From Nostoc sp. PCC 7107 (GTDB lineage: Bacteria; Cyanobacteriota; Cyanobacteriia; Cyanobacteriales; Nostocaceae), in the NCBI RefSeq assembly GCF_000316625.1, contig NC_019676.1, positions 5,350,501 through 5,414,500 of the forward strand: a DNA stretch of 64,000 nt, read 5' to 3'. The notes under the pieces were generated by a model. The model saw nothing but the letters and a program-made list of their open reading frames with translations. It was not told the origin of the DNA and ran no database searches. The position numbers and the translations under genes are program-made. Below are positions 7,739-17,330 of the stretch, piece after piece. Each line of letters opens with the position of its first letter. Positions within the stretch are counted from its first letter, which is position 1.

Positions 7739-9154
7739 ATGATGAATGACAAAACCAGTGGCTCCAGATTGATTTCTGAAGTTAAACAATGTCTGCTGTT
7801 AGCTATTCCGTTAGCAGCAGCACAACTAGCGCAATCAGCAACTGGCTTTGTAGATACAGTGATGATGGGTTGGCTAGGAAGTCAGACGATCGCATCTGGA
7901 GGTTTGGGTGCAGCCATCTTTATCTTTTTTTTGATGATCACCACGGGGATGATTACGGCTGTCAGTCCTTTGGCGGCGGAAGCCTACGGAGCCGGAAAAC
8001 TGGAAGAAGTTGGTAAGATTGTGCGACAAGGGTTATTGATATCTCTGCTGTTAGGGATACCGATTACAGTCATTCTTTGGCATGGAAGTACTTTGTTAGT
8101 GCTGTTGGGACAAAGTGCTGATACCGCCGCATTAGCGCAAACTTATTTAAGAGCGATCGCTTGGGGTTTTCTCCCAGGATTGGGTTTTGCTGTGCTGAAA
8201 AGCTTTCTTTCTGCCCTCTCACAACCGCAATTAGTCATGGTAACTGTTGTCTTGGGTACGTTACTCAATATTACAGCTAACTATGTTTTAATGTTTGGCA
8301 AATTAGGATTACCCGCCCTCGGATTAGCTGGTATTGGTTGGGCAAGTACTCTGTCACTATGGAGTATGTTTATTGTCTTGGCTATTTATATATTGAGTCA
8401 GCGTCGTTTTGCTGTTTACCAAATCTTTCACTTTTCGGCTAATTCCAGTTTTCAGCAACAAAATCGCCGCGTTTTTTGGGATATTTTTCAGGTTGGCTTA
8501 CCCATTAGCGGATTAGTTGCCGTAGAAGCGGGATTATTTACTGTTGTCACGTTTATTATCGGACAATTGGGGACAACTGCTCTCGCTGCCCATCAAATTG
8601 CTTTGCAAACGGCTTCCATGTCATTTCAGATGGTTTTGGGCATTTCTCTCGCCACCACAGTACGTGTAGGACAGTTAGCCGGAGAGCAAAATTTGAAGGG
8701 TGTGCGTCTGGCTGGATATGTGGGAATTGCGTTGGGAGCATTGTCTATGGCGATCGCCGGGCTGATATTTTGGTTAGTTCCCAAATTGGTTGTGTCGCTT
8801 TACCTGGATGTTGACTATCCCAACAATCAAGATGTGATAGCTTTAGCGATGAAATTACTCGCGGTAGCAGCAATTTTTCAAATTGTTGATGGAATACAAG
8901 TCACCGCGGCTGGTGCGTTACGCGGACTAAAAGATACTCGCATCCCGATGTTGATTGGGGTTTTTGCTTATTGGTGTGTTGGTTTATTGACTGGTTACAC
9001 TTTAGGAATTGGGTTTGGCTTGGGAGCGCTTGGTCTGTGGTGGGGGTTAGCTATAGGTTTAGCTAGTGCAGCTATAGTCTTGTCTTGGCGGTTTAACATT
9101 TTGTCTTCTCGGTTGAAAAAAGGAGTTGTGACTAGGGAATATCACAACTCCTAA
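7739..9154 (+). CDS. MATE family efflux transporter
   Basis: A 471-residue integral membrane protein with about 12 hydrophobic helices in two halves, as in NorM-type MATE exporters. The first half carries LAIPLAAAQLAQSATGFVDTVMMGWLG and ATAVSPLAAEAYGAGK-like features (seen as AVSPLAAEAYGAGK at about 80); the second has GLPISGLVAVEAGLFTVVTF and LAAHQIALQTASMSF. The family exports cationic drugs or metabolites against Na+ or H+. Two ATGs (7739 and 7742) are tandem. It converges with the kinase gene at 9158, with only 3 nt between the stops. Confidence 0.93.
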   Translation: MMNDKTSGSRLISEVKQCLLLAIPLAAAQLAQSATGFVDTVMMGWLGSQTIASGGLGAAIFIFFLMITTGMITAVSPLAAEAYGAGKLEEVGKIVRQGLLISLLLGIPITVILWHGSTLLVLLGQSADTAALAQTYLRAIAWGFLPGLGFAVLKSFLSALSQPQLVMVTVVLGTLLNITANYVLMFGKLGLPALGLAGIGWASTLSLWSMFIVLAIYILSQRRFAVYQIFHFSANSSFQQQNRRVFWDIFQVGLPISGLVAVEAGLFTVVTFIIGQLGTTALAAHQIALQTASMSFQMVLGISLATTVRVGQLAGEQNLKGVRLAGYVGIALGALSMAIAGLIFWLVPKLVVSLYLDVDYPNNQDVIALAMKLLAVAAIFQIVDGIQVTAAGALRGLKDTRIPMLIGVFAYWCVGLLTGYTLGIGFGLGALGLWWGLAIGLASAAIVLSWRFNILSSRLKKGVVTREYHNS

Positions 9155-9157
9155 TTT

Positions 9158-10681
9158 TCAAGACAGTTCTAAATCACGCAATGTTAAAGTAAACGTCGTC
9201 CATCCCTGGTTACTGGCGACTTGAATGCTACCTTGCAGTTGTTCTATTAATTTCTGGACGATCGCTAAACCTAAGCCTGTACCACCTTGGTTCCAAATGT
9301 CTGTATCAGGGATGCGGTAGAATTTTTCAAAAATCTTAGATAATTCGGTGGTGGGGATTTCGGCTGAATTACTAATGGTAATGAGTATTTTGACTGAAAA
9401 TTCCGCAATTTCATGGCTGACACTCAAAATAATTGCACCGCCACCAGGTGTATACTTACAAGCATTATTCAGCAATTCCACTAAGATGCGTTCTAAGCAG
9501 GTACGGTCGGAGAATAGTGAAGGCAGATTTTCTGGAAGATTTAACTGCAAGGTTTGTTGATGTTCTTGAGTACGGATTTGAAATGGCTCGATTAACCAAG
9601 GTAGCCATTGTTGGAAGAGTAATAAATCAGGAGCCAGCAGGAGATTAGATGAATTTTCGAGGCGTTGTAACTCTAATAAGTCGTTGATTAATTCCATTTC
9701 CCGATCGCACTCTGCTTCCAAAACGTCCAGAAAGTAATGCTGTTCTTGAACAGCTGTGGACATCTGTAACATTTGGATCATGCCTTTCATGTGGCAGAGG
9801 GGCGATCGCAATTCATGGGAAACTAAATTTAAAAAGTCATTTTTGAGTTGATTCAGCTGCTCCCATTGAGCAACCAGTTGTTCTTGCTGTATTTGCTTTT
9901 GTCGTGCTTCCATTGCTTGTAGTCGTTCACTCACGTCCCGAAACACTAACACTGCACCTATAATATGGTCTTTGTCATCTTTGATTGGTGCGGCGCTCTG
10001 CTCAATTGGTGTTTCGCTACCATTTTGGGCAATCAATAAAATTGTTGTCGAGAGAGGTGCGATCGCTCCTGATTGTAAAACTTTTGTTAGCGGATTTTCT
10101 AATAGTTCACGAGTTGTTAAATCAATAATTTCAAATATTTCTGATATATTTTTTTCAATTGCTTCTGATTGTGTCCATCCTGTCAACTTTTCTGCCACCG
10201 GATTCATAAACGTGACTAGTTGATTCCTATTACTCGATATCACCCCATCACTAATACTTTTCAAAAGAATAGATAACCATTTTTGATTATTTTTTAATTG
10301 CTTTTCTAGTCTGTGTTTGGTAAGAGCTATTTCAATATTGGTTTGGAGTTCTCTTTCTTTAAAAGGTTTGAGTAAATAACCAAATGGCTCGGTAATCTTT
10401 GCTCTTTCTAAAGTATTTTCATCTGCATAAGCAGTTAAATAAATTATGGGGACATCTAAGTATTTATGAATTTGCTCCGCAGCTTGTATACCATCCATTT
10501 GCCCTTTCAATCTTATGTCCATTAGCACTAAATCAGGGATGATTTCTACAGCTTTATTAATTGCTTCTTGTCCTGAAGAAGCAATAGCAGGTACTGTATA
10601 ACCAAATTTTCTCAATCTATTTTGTAAATCTTTAGCAACAATCGATTCGTCTTCGACAACTAAAATATTTGCGTCTGTCAT
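9158..10681 (-). CDS. REC-PAS-histidine kinase (hybrid sensor)
   Basis: A 507-residue soluble protein. Residues 1-120 form a receiver domain (VVEDESIVAKDLQNRL; phospho-acceptor in LVLMDIRLKG; Lys in FGYLLKPFKERELQ). Residues about 130-255 are a PAS domain ending in VFRDVSERLQA. A coiled coil leads to HisKA with the H-box LVSHELRSPLCHMKG, then a HATPase domain (NNACKYTPGGGA and GTGLGLAIVQKLIEQLQGS). It lacks membrane segments. It lies 126 nt downstream of the ethylene-receptor-like kinase on the same strand, so it is a plausible phosphorelay partner through its N-terminal receiver. Confidence 0.9.
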   Translation of the reverse strand: MTDANILVVEDESIVAKDLQNRLRKFGYTVPAIASSGQEAINKAVEIIPDLVLMDIRLKGQMDGIQAAEQIHKYLDVPIIYLTAYADENTLERAKITEPFGYLLKPFKERELQTNIEIALTKHRLEKQLKNNQKWLSILLKSISDGVISSNRNQLVTFMNPVAEKLTGWTQSEAIEKNISEIFEIIDLTTRELLENPLTKVLQSGAIAPLSTTILLIAQNGSETPIEQSAAPIKDDKDHIIGAVLVFRDVSERLQAMEARQKQIQQEQLVAQWEQLNQLKNDFLNLVSHELRSPLCHMKGMIQMLQMSTAVQEQHYFLDVLEAECDREMELINDLLELQRLENSSNLLLAPDLLLFQQWLPWLIEPFQIRTQEHQQTLQLNLPENLPSLFSDRTCLERILVELLNNACKYTPGGGAIILSVSHEIAEFSVKILITISNSAEIPTTELSKIFEKFYRIPDTDIWNQGGTGLGLAIVQKLIEQLQGSIQVASNQGWTTFTLTLRDLELS

Positions 10682-10807
10682 GTATGTATTTTGTAAAATT
10701 AATAACCAAGCAAAGATAAAAATAAATATTTAAAAAATTCATGAGATTAAAATTCTCTTTCTGCCTCCTACTATGTGAGTATGTTAATTAAATATGGATT
10801 ACCCAAC

Positions 10808-12759
10808 TTATATTAATGGAAATGTTATTTCAAACTCTACACCAGGGTTACTTTTAATATTGATATCTCCTGCTATTTGTTGAGTCAAAGCATCAACCAA
10901 TTGCCAACCCAAAGATGCTGTATTCTTAAAATTAAAATCACCTGGTAAACCCACACCATTATCGCTTACAGTGATTGTGAATTGCTGTGCGACTTTTTCT
11001 GTAATTCCAATAAAAATTTCTCCATCTCCACCATTAGGAAAACCATATTTTAAAGAGTTAGAAACCAGTTCATGAATAATTAAACCACAGGGAATTGCTA
11101 GATCTAAGCCAAGTAATACATGACAATCAACATTGAATCTTAAAGAGATTGCACTTTCGTAAACTTCGTAATAACTCAATAAACTGGTGACTAAATCTTG
11201 AATATATTCCCCAAAATCAATCCGAGCTAAATCAGGCGATTGATACATTTTCTCATGAACCAAAGCCATTGAGGCAATGCGCTGCTGACTTTGTTGAAAA
11301 ATGGCCATATCTTGTTTGTCTTTAATATACTCAGATTGCAAATTGAGCAGACTAGAAATTACCTGTAAATTATTTTTTACTCGGTGGTAAATTTCTTTCA
11401 ATAAGACTTCTTTTTCGAGTAATGATGCTTGAATTTGTGCTTGAGAATGTTTGCGATCGCTAATATCTTCAATGACGGCAATAAAGTAATTTGGCTCTCC
11501 AGCAATATTGTGTGTTAACGATACAGTCAGATTAATCCAGACGACAGAACCATCTTTGCGAAAGTAACGTTTTTCGATTGTATAAGTTTGAATATTACCT
11601 ATTAATATTTCATCAACATATTTCAACGATGTAGTTAAATCATCGGGGTGAGTAATTTCTTGAAAAGTGCGTGACTCTAATTCCTCGGCTGTATACCCAA
11701 CAATATCACACAGCCTTTGGTTAACTAATAACCATCTTCCATCTAAACCTACATGTGCAATACCAACTGCTGCTTGATGAAATGCTGTACGGAATCGCTC
11801 TTCACTATCTCGTAATGCCTTTTCTATCTGTCTACGTTTGGCGATTTCGGCCTCTAGTGATTCGTTAATTTTTTTTAACTCGGCAGTGCGTTCTTCTACT
11901 TTAATTTCTAGTTGCACGAGTATTTCGCTCAAAGTTTCTTCTGCTTGTTTGCGCTCAGTAATATCAGTATGGGAACCTACCATTCTGACTACATTACCAG
12001 CTTCATCCCACAAAGCTTGACCCCGATCTAATATCCATTTATATGTCCCGTTTTTACACAGAACTCGAAATTCTTTCGCATAAAATGATGTAACTTTGGC
12101 AAAGTGATCTTGAACCGCTTTTACTACAGAATCTAAATCCTCTGGGTGGATTCGTACCCAGATTTCTTGGAGGTGATTTTCAATTTCATTGTCTGCATAA
12201 CCAAGCATTTCTTTCCAACGAGAGGAGAAAAAAACTTTATTTGTTTTGATATTCCAATCCCAAATACCATCATTATTACCACGTAAAGCTAACTGCCAAC
12301 GTTCTTCACTTTCTCTGAGTATTTCTTCTGTACGTTTGCGTTCGGCTATTTCTGTTGCTAGTTGAGAGTTTGCTGCTTCTAGTTGTGCATGGCTAGGTAA
12401 AGCTAGTGCTTGAGGTATCAACGGCAAAAGTTGTATAGCTGTAGTTACTGAGATTAAAGCTGTGATTGCTTTAATCAATCCTGATAACCAATAGATGGGA
12501 TACCACAGTGTCCACACATCCATAACATGAGTTGTACCGCAAGCGATGATAAATGCGCCAAACATTAAAAATATCCAGTCAAAAGGCATATCTTTTCGTT
12601 TACGGACAAAATACACCAGCATGAATGGAATTGAATAATAAGCTATTGCAATTAGTGTATCTGAAAGAACATGCAGCCAGACTAATCCCGGCTTCCAGAG
12701 ATAGCAATGTCCGTGGGGAATAAACTGGTTAGGAAAAAAAAATTATCTAAAAACACCAT
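10808..12759 (-). CDS. Ethylene-receptor-like sensor histidine kinase with N-terminal frameshift
   Basis: The continuous frame runs from 12742 to 10808. Its first ATG (12622) would lose half of the N-terminal ethylene-binding domain, yet the codons upstream still encode family sequence: [20 protein letters not shown], then [13 protein letters not shown]. The domain continues through [20 protein letters not shown], where Cys and His match the copper-binding pair of plant ETR1. PAS domains follow (about residues 105-230 and 270-390), then a HisKA_2 region ([17 protein letters not shown]) and a HATPase. The start codons MVFLDNFF at 12759 are in another frame, joined across a run of nine A/T bases (12734-12742). 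One missing base, a sequencing error or polymerase slippage could explain this. Cyanobacterial homologues bind ethylene and regulate phototaxis in Synechocystis. Confidence 0.85.
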
Positions 12760-13194
12760 CCTCAAAACCTATTTATTGTAAAAGTCTTTACTGGAGCGTC
12801 ATGGTTGGCAAAGAGTTTTTTACCTCCTCAATGTACAGACACCCACAAAGTACCTATATCCTTCATACTGCATAATAATGCAATTTTTTACTAAGTAATG
12901 TAATAAATATTGATTGACATTAAGTTATATCAAAAACGAGTTGCTTGTTACCGTAAATATTCTGAAATTGGCTTTCTCTCTGATAACAAATATAACTTAT
13001 TGTGATAACGATTTTGCCTGTGATATTAATGACTAACTATTGCTTATCCAAAATTGATCTAGGTTAGTCAATTTAAATGGCTATTAGTATTTGGTTAAAA
13101 GATGCAAATATGCTTCAGCTTGGTTAGTCATCTTGTAAGCAGTTACGCTATATTTTCATTGAAATACTAGGTTTATTTGGAGGATAAAAGCAAA
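12760..13194. other. Divergent intergenic region with three GTTAGTCA motifs
   Basis: AT-rich space between the leftward kinase and the rightward lipoprotein. No ORF was seen. It holds a good purine box GAGGAGGT on the minus strand near 12825 and three copies of GTTAGTCA, listed separately. Confidence 0.6.
13029..13131. promoter_or_regulatory. Three GTTAGTCA motifs (one inverted, two direct)
   Basis: TGACTAAC at 13030-13037, GTTAGTCA at 13063-13070 and GTTAGTCA at 13123-13130, the first in opposite orientation. The eight-base motif is present three times in about 100 bp between divergent genes. It may be an operator for the lipoprotein, the kinase or both. The binding factor is unknown. Confidence 0.4.
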
Positions 13195-14085
13195 ATGAAG
13201 CGTTTTTTGACTGGAATTATTGTATTAACTAGCTTATTGATTACACCTGGCTGCTCATCGGTACCAAAATCTGGAGAAGTACAGGGATCTGGTAGTGAGT
13301 CACAACATACTGATCATCAGCAAAATATGTCGAGTGATCATCAAGGACACTCAATGGAACATACTGGTCATGAAGCTGATACAAAAATTACTACCCAAGC
13401 TAAACTGACTACGCCAAAAAATCTGATACCAAATCAGCCTGTAAGTTTAGTCATTAATGTTCAAGATACTGCTGGTAAATCTATCGACAAGTTTGATATC
13501 TTTCAAGAAAAACTAATGCACTTAATTGTCGTTAGAAATGACCTAGCTACTTACGATCATATTCATCCAACTTACAAAGGTAATGGGCGTTTTGAAGTCA
13601 GTACTAATTTTTCTAGTCCTGGTGATTATAGCTTGTTTAGTGACTATAAACCATCGGGTCAGAAAGAGGCTATTTCACTGATGCAGGTCAAAATACCTGG
13701 CTCAGTTCCACTACCAAAAAATTTAGAAAAATTTGAAAAAACCAAGGTTTTATCTAATACTAAAGTTAATCTTAACTTTGCTAATAAAAATATCTCAGCA
13801 GCTAAAGAAGTAACTTTAGATTTTGATATCAAAAATGCAGCAAATAATCAGCCAATTAAGGATTTACAACCTTATTTAGGCGAAAGAGGGCATTTAGTGA
13901 TTCTGAAAAGTTCATCACCTCTGGTAGTTTCCGATTATATTCATGCCCATGCTCTCAAAAATAGTGCCGATGGAAAAATACAATTTGTCACTAGCTTTCC
14001 TCGGCCGGGAACTTATAAACTTTGGATGCAGTTCCAACGTAATGGAAAAGTTGACACAGCCGATTTTTGGGTCAATGTAGTATGA
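13195..14085 (+). CDS. His-rich lipoprotein with duplicated YtkA-like domains
   Basis: A protein of about 296 residues. The N-terminus MKRFLTGIIVLTSLLITPGC is a lipoprotein signal with Cys at residue 20, followed by a His-rich linker (HTDHQQNMSSDHQGHSMEHT) suited to metal binding. Two similar beta-rich domains follow: the first with KLMHLIVVRNDLATYDHIHP and SPGDYSLFSDY, the second with RGHLVILKSSSPLVVSDYIH and RPGTYKLWMQFQRNG. Such HLI...HIHP domains often sit near copper genes, so periplasmic copper handling is an inference. The start at ATG 13195 is preferred to TTG 13177 because GGAGG (13179-13183) precedes it. Confidence 0.65.
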   Translation: MKRFLTGIIVLTSLLITPGCSSVPKSGEVQGSGSESQHTDHQQNMSSDHQGHSMEHTGHEADTKITTQAKLTTPKNLIPNQPVSLVINVQDTAGKSIDKFDIFQEKLMHLIVVRNDLATYDHIHPTYKGNGRFEVSTNFSSPGDYSLFSDYKPSGQKEAISLMQVKIPGSVPLPKNLEKFEKTKVLSNTKVNLNFANKNISAAKEVTLDFDIKNAANNQPIKDLQPYLGERGHLVILKSSSPLVVSDYIHAHALKNSADGKIQFVTSFPRPGTYKLWMQFQRNGKVDTADFWVNVV

Positions 14086-14493
14086 GGTTGGCGATCGCCT
14101 ATACTAATTCTGTAGACAAAGGGCGATCGTCTCAACTTTGCTCTAATGTGAGTTTTACATCTATCCAAAAGTAGATTTTTTAGTTATTAAAAATAGCTGA
14201 AAATCAAAAATATTAGTTTTTTTAGGAGCGAATTTGTTGCATAAGGGTTGCAATTAAATATCAATCAGTTTATTGTGTTTGATTAAATCACGTAAATTTG
14301 TACTGTTTGTTGAGAAAAGCAGGTCAAAACAATGGTAGGGAGAATAAATATATAACTATAAGTTTGCCCTACTTCTGATTACTCTATGAAGGCTTAACTT
14401 GACAGTATTTCCACTCAAGAGAAAGTGATAAAACCGTGTTGTAGAGGCGTTCTGTGTAATGGAACGTACAAGAAACTATAAGGGTTTGCTGGC
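14086..14493. other. Intergenic region, no gene seen
   Basis: Two HIP1-like GCGATCG sites lie just after the lipoprotein gene. The rest is AT-rich with no credible ORF, hairpin or repeat. It probably contains the promoter of the gene at 14494. Confidence 0.5.
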
Positions 14494-14817
14494 ATGAGAC
14501 TATCTGAGCTAGATCCACTCATCCCGCTCAATGATTTAAGAGAAGAACTCTTGAAGTTACCGAAAGGTTACTTATTTTACGAAGCAGAACTGGTGAATTT
14601 TTTATCTCGCAGAAGATGGCCTGAGAGCGATCGCCGTATTGACCGGACAACTTTTTGGCGCTGGCGAAACGACAACGGAATTGAACGCCAAAAAGTATTT
14701 AGTCGATTGGATCTTATCAAACTCTGTCGTATCTGCGACCACTACCGTGTAGATGGAACTCGTAGTGAGTATTTAACTATCATGAAACAAAAAAAAGAGT
14801 TAGCGTTTAACAGATGA
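14494..14817 (+). CDS. Conserved hypothetical protein, possible helix-turn-helix
   Basis: A 107-residue basic protein that I do not recognise by name. The middle reads FLSRRRWPESDRRIDRTTFW then RWRNDNGIERQKVFSRLDLI, a helix-rich arrangement with many arginines that looks like a MerR- or Tn916-type winged-helix core, with RRIDRTTFWRWR as a possible recognition helix. A DNA-binding role is an inference. It is monocistronic and followed by a clear terminator at 14843. Confidence 0.6.
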   Translation: MRLSELDPLIPLNDLREELLKLPKGYLFYEAELVNFLSRRRWPESDRRIDRTTFWRWRNDNGIERQKVFSRLDLIKLCRICDHYRVDGTRSEYLTIMKQKKELAFNR

Positions 14818-14842
14818 GGATGAATTTTTAATACCAAAGCAC

Positions 14843-14887
14843 AAAAACCCAATTTAGGCAGAAATTCAGCCAAAAAATTGGGTTTTT
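14843..14887 (+). terminator. Rho-independent terminator
   Basis: AAAAACCCAATT (14843-14854) pairs with AATTGGGTTTTT (14876-14887), ending in a T-run. It lies 25 nt after the stop of the gene at 14494. Confidence 0.8.
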
Positions 14888-15118
14888 ACTATTATTTTGA
14901 TTTTACTAACTGATATCAATTGAAGAAATGATTGCTAAAACCTAGACCCACATAGCAATTCCCCATCTAAAATCCAAAATGGTATGACATCTATCTATAG
15001 TCAGAAAATATATTTAGGTAGTATAAATTAAATCATACTATAAGAATGAGGTTTTTATTTAATTCTCCATAGAGAATTTATAAAAAATCATTTATTTATA
15101 GACCTTGAATGTGCCACT

Positions 15119-15319
15119 ATGTTCACCATTGGTGATTATGTGCTAAATCAACAAACAGGTCATCTAGGAAAAGTTATTGGTTACGGACAGCAAATTATGA
15201 ACCATAATATGCAAATCGTAACTTTGAAAGTGCTAGTAGCTGAGACTGCTAATTCTCAGAGACGAGAGTTTGTATTCGAGGATCAAGTTTCAGCTTGGGT
15301 AAGATGGTCTGTAGTATGA
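15119..15319 (+). CDS. Small conserved hypothetical protein
   Basis: A 66-residue protein beginning MFTIGDYVLNQQTGHLGKVI, which looks like a small beta-barrel (SH3- or KOW-like: hydrophobic-GDxVxxxxTGxxGxVxG). The rest has alternating beta strands and ends VSAWVRWSVV. No catalytic residues are evident. It is followed 106 nt later by another small ORF on the same strand. The 14888-15118 region before it is AT-rich and carries no gene. Confidence 0.55.
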   Translation: MFTIGDYVLNQQTGHLGKVIGYGQQIMNHNMQIVTLKVLVAETANSQRREFVFEDQVSAWVRWSVV

Positions 15320-15425
15320 AACGGCAATTGATATATCATAAATATCAATTGAAGCCGATTAAATAAAATTCAAAAATCGGAGAGCAAATACAGAATTAAT
15401 TTTTTACTAGGAGTAATAAAATTTT

Positions 15426-15632
15426 ATGGTAAAAGATGTTATTTTATGTCTCCAAGAAGCTGCTGCCGATTTAATATTTAAAGATAATTCAATACCTAAA
15501 AAACTGAGTGAATGCTTAATTAATCCCCCTTGTGGATGTGCTAATCCAGGGCAGGAACTTAAGTGTGAGGATTGTACTTATCTTGAGGCTTGTTTGTCTA
15601 GTATTAAATTATCGAGTAGTGAGTGGGAATGA
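15426..15632 (+). CDS. Small cysteine-rich hypothetical protein
   Basis: A 68-residue protein. The C-terminal half has CGCANPGQELKCEDCTYLEA then C, a C-x-C-x8-C-x2-C-x5-C spacing that suggests a zinc or Fe-S site. The N-terminal half is a predicted helix (VKDVILCLQEAAADLIF). A purine box TAGGAG (15409-15414) lies 11 nt before the ATG. The family is unknown to me. Confidence 0.55.
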   Translation: MVKDVILCLQEAAADLIFKDNSIPKKLSECLINPPCGCANPGQELKCEDCTYLEACLSSIKLSSSEWE

Positions 15633-15657
15633 AAAGATATGATTCCTGGCTTTTTTT

Positions 15658-16428
15658 CTACAATAAACTAGCAGAATCTGTATCCAAAAATAACGTTGCC
15701 TGGGATTGATGGCGTAAAATAGAAGCTGGACAATTGCGGCTGATTGTTTGTTGCAGCATCTGTTTTACTACCTGGGCTTTACGTTTTTCTGGTGCTAGAC
15801 AGATAATTTTCTTGGCTGAACAAATTAATGGGAGAGTGACAGTAAAAGCATACTGCGGCACACTGTCAATATTAGGGAAGTGTCCTGTATTTACTTGTTG
15901 TTGGCGATTTACTTTGTCTAATTTTACTAACTTGACACTGTATGGGTCTTGAAAATTGGCGACAGCAGGATCATTAAAAGCTAAGTGTCCATTTTCGCCA
16001 ATACCTAAGCAACATAAATCTATTGGCTGTGTTTGGAGTAATTGTGTGTAGCGATCGCATTCAGCTACAGGCTCTAATGTATCACCTTCAATATAATGAA
16101 ATTGCTGCGGATTAAGTTTATTTTCTACACGTTCGCGGAGATAATGCCGGAAACTTGCAGGATGATCAGCCGTAATTCCTAAATATTCATCTAAATGAAA
16201 TAAAGTAATTTTTCTCCAATCTACACCACCCAACTTGATTAACGCATCCAGAAATTTGAGTTGGGAATTTCCTGTTGCTAATAAAACAGCTGCTGTCTCC
16301 TGTTTTTTCAGGACATATTCTAAATATTTGCGTACGATTTGTGCAACATCGATAGCCATTTCTGCTTCAGAATTATAAATCTGTACGGATAAATCATCAA
16401 CGCGAAAAAAATTTTTGGCAGCAACCAT
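15658..16428 (-). CDS. nagB: Glucosamine-6-phosphate deaminase family protein
   Basis: A 256-residue cytosolic enzyme of the NagB/6-phosphogluconolactonase fold. Visible motifs are LLATGNSQLKFLDAL (phosphate loop), ITLFHLDEYLGI (catalytic Asp region), CCLGIGENGHLAFNDPAVAN (ring-opening His/Glu region) and PQYAFTVTLPLICSAKKI. It would convert glucosamine-6-phosphate to fructose-6-phosphate and ammonia. The length is normal. A closely related isomerase activity cannot be excluded. It is transcribed away from the HAD gene at 16620. Confidence 0.88.
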   Translation of the reverse strand: MVAAKNFFRVDDLSVQIYNSEAEMAIDVAQIVRKYLEYVLKKQETAAVLLATGNSQLKFLDALIKLGGVDWRKITLFHLDEYLGITADHPASFRHYLRERVENKLNPQQFHYIEGDTLEPVAECDRYTQLLQTQPIDLCCLGIGENGHLAFNDPAVANFQDPYSVKLVKLDKVNRQQQVNTGHFPNIDSVPQYAFTVTLPLICSAKKIICLAPEKRKAQVVKQMLQQTISRNCPASILRHQSQATLFLDTDSASLL

Positions 16429-16433
16429 TTTTT

Positions 16434-16454
16434 GAAGTTTGAAGTTTGAAGTCT
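16434..16454. repeat. Tandem heptamer repeat (STRR type)
   Basis: Three tandem copies of TTTGAAG lie just upstream of the nagB start. Such 7-bp tandem repeats are typical of heterocystous cyanobacteria. A reverse-complement form (CTTCAAA) recurs near 27770. Confidence 0.7.
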
Positions 16455-16619
16455 AAAACGAGAATACTTTGTAGTTCTATCATCCAGTATAGATTTCCCA
16501 AATTTCACCAATAATTTTTAGTTGTGAAGTTGTCATCGCCCAAAAATAATCAATATAAAGAGAATCAAACAAGGTAAAATATGTAAATAAAGTTAATAAT
16601 TATTTACAGTTAAAAAATA

Positions 16620-17330
16620 ATGCTTGATGCCATTCTCTTCGACTTAGACGGCACTATTGTTAACACTGACCCGATTCACTACCAAGCTTGGCAGCAAATG
16701 TTGGCAAGTTACAGCATCGAGATTGATGAAACATTCTACAAGTCTCGGATTAGCGGTCGTTTGAACCCTGAAATTGTCAAAGATATTTTGCCCCAATTAT
16801 CAACAGCAGAAGGGCAAAAATTCGCTGACGACAAAGAGGCGCTGTTTCGTCAACTGGCTTCACAACTGCAACCGTTGAGTGGGTTTGCTGAACTCATAGC
16901 CTGGACAGACACACATCAACTAAAACGGGCATTAGTTACCAACGCCCCCAGGTTAAATGCAGAATTTATGCTTGAGGTTTTAGGGATTAAAGAAGTTTTT
17001 CATACAGTAATTTTGGCAGAGGATTGCACCGCTGGTAAACCTGATCCTGCGCCTTATCAAGTTGCTTTAAACACATTAAAGATTAACGCAGAGAATGCGA
17101 TCGCCTTAGAAGATTCTCCTTCGGGTATTCGTGCTGCTGTGGCGGCTGGTATTCCTACCATTGGCATCGCTTCTACCCATAATCCACAAGTACTGCAAGC
17201 AGTTGGCGCATTTATGGCAATTCCAGATTTTACGGACTTGCAGTTGTGGAAATTGTTAAATTCACTACTCAGAACTCAGCAATCAGCACGGGCTGAACGC
17301 CCCGCTACCGCTAACAGCACTAACTATTGA
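16620..17330 (+). CDS. HAD-family phosphatase, beta-phosphoglucomutase-like
   Basis: A 236-residue HAD hydrolase. Motif I is [19 protein letters not shown], the cap-domain substrate region has SGRLNPEIV, motif II is LVTNAPR, and motifs III/IV are [11 protein letters not shown] and [16 protein letters not shown]. Substrate unknown; sugar phosphates or phosphoglycolate are plausible. The last 20 codons ([20 protein letters not shown]) correspond to a GC-rich repeat, CAGCACGGGCTGAACGCCCC and onward, that is common between cyanobacterial genes, so the natural C-terminus has been replaced. It overlaps the convergent ruvA by 7 nt. Confidence 0.85.
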   Translation: MLDAILFDLDGTIVNTDPIHYQAWQQMLASYSIEIDETFYKSRISGRLNPEIVKDILPQLSTAEGQKFADDKEALFRQLASQLQPLSGFAELIAWTDTHQLKRALVTNAPRLNAEFMLEVLGIKEVFHTVILAEDCTAGKPDPAPYQVALNTLKINAENAIALEDSPSGIRAAVAAGIPTIGIASTHNPQVLQAVGAFMAIPDFTDLQLWKLLNSLLRTQQSARAERPATANSTNY

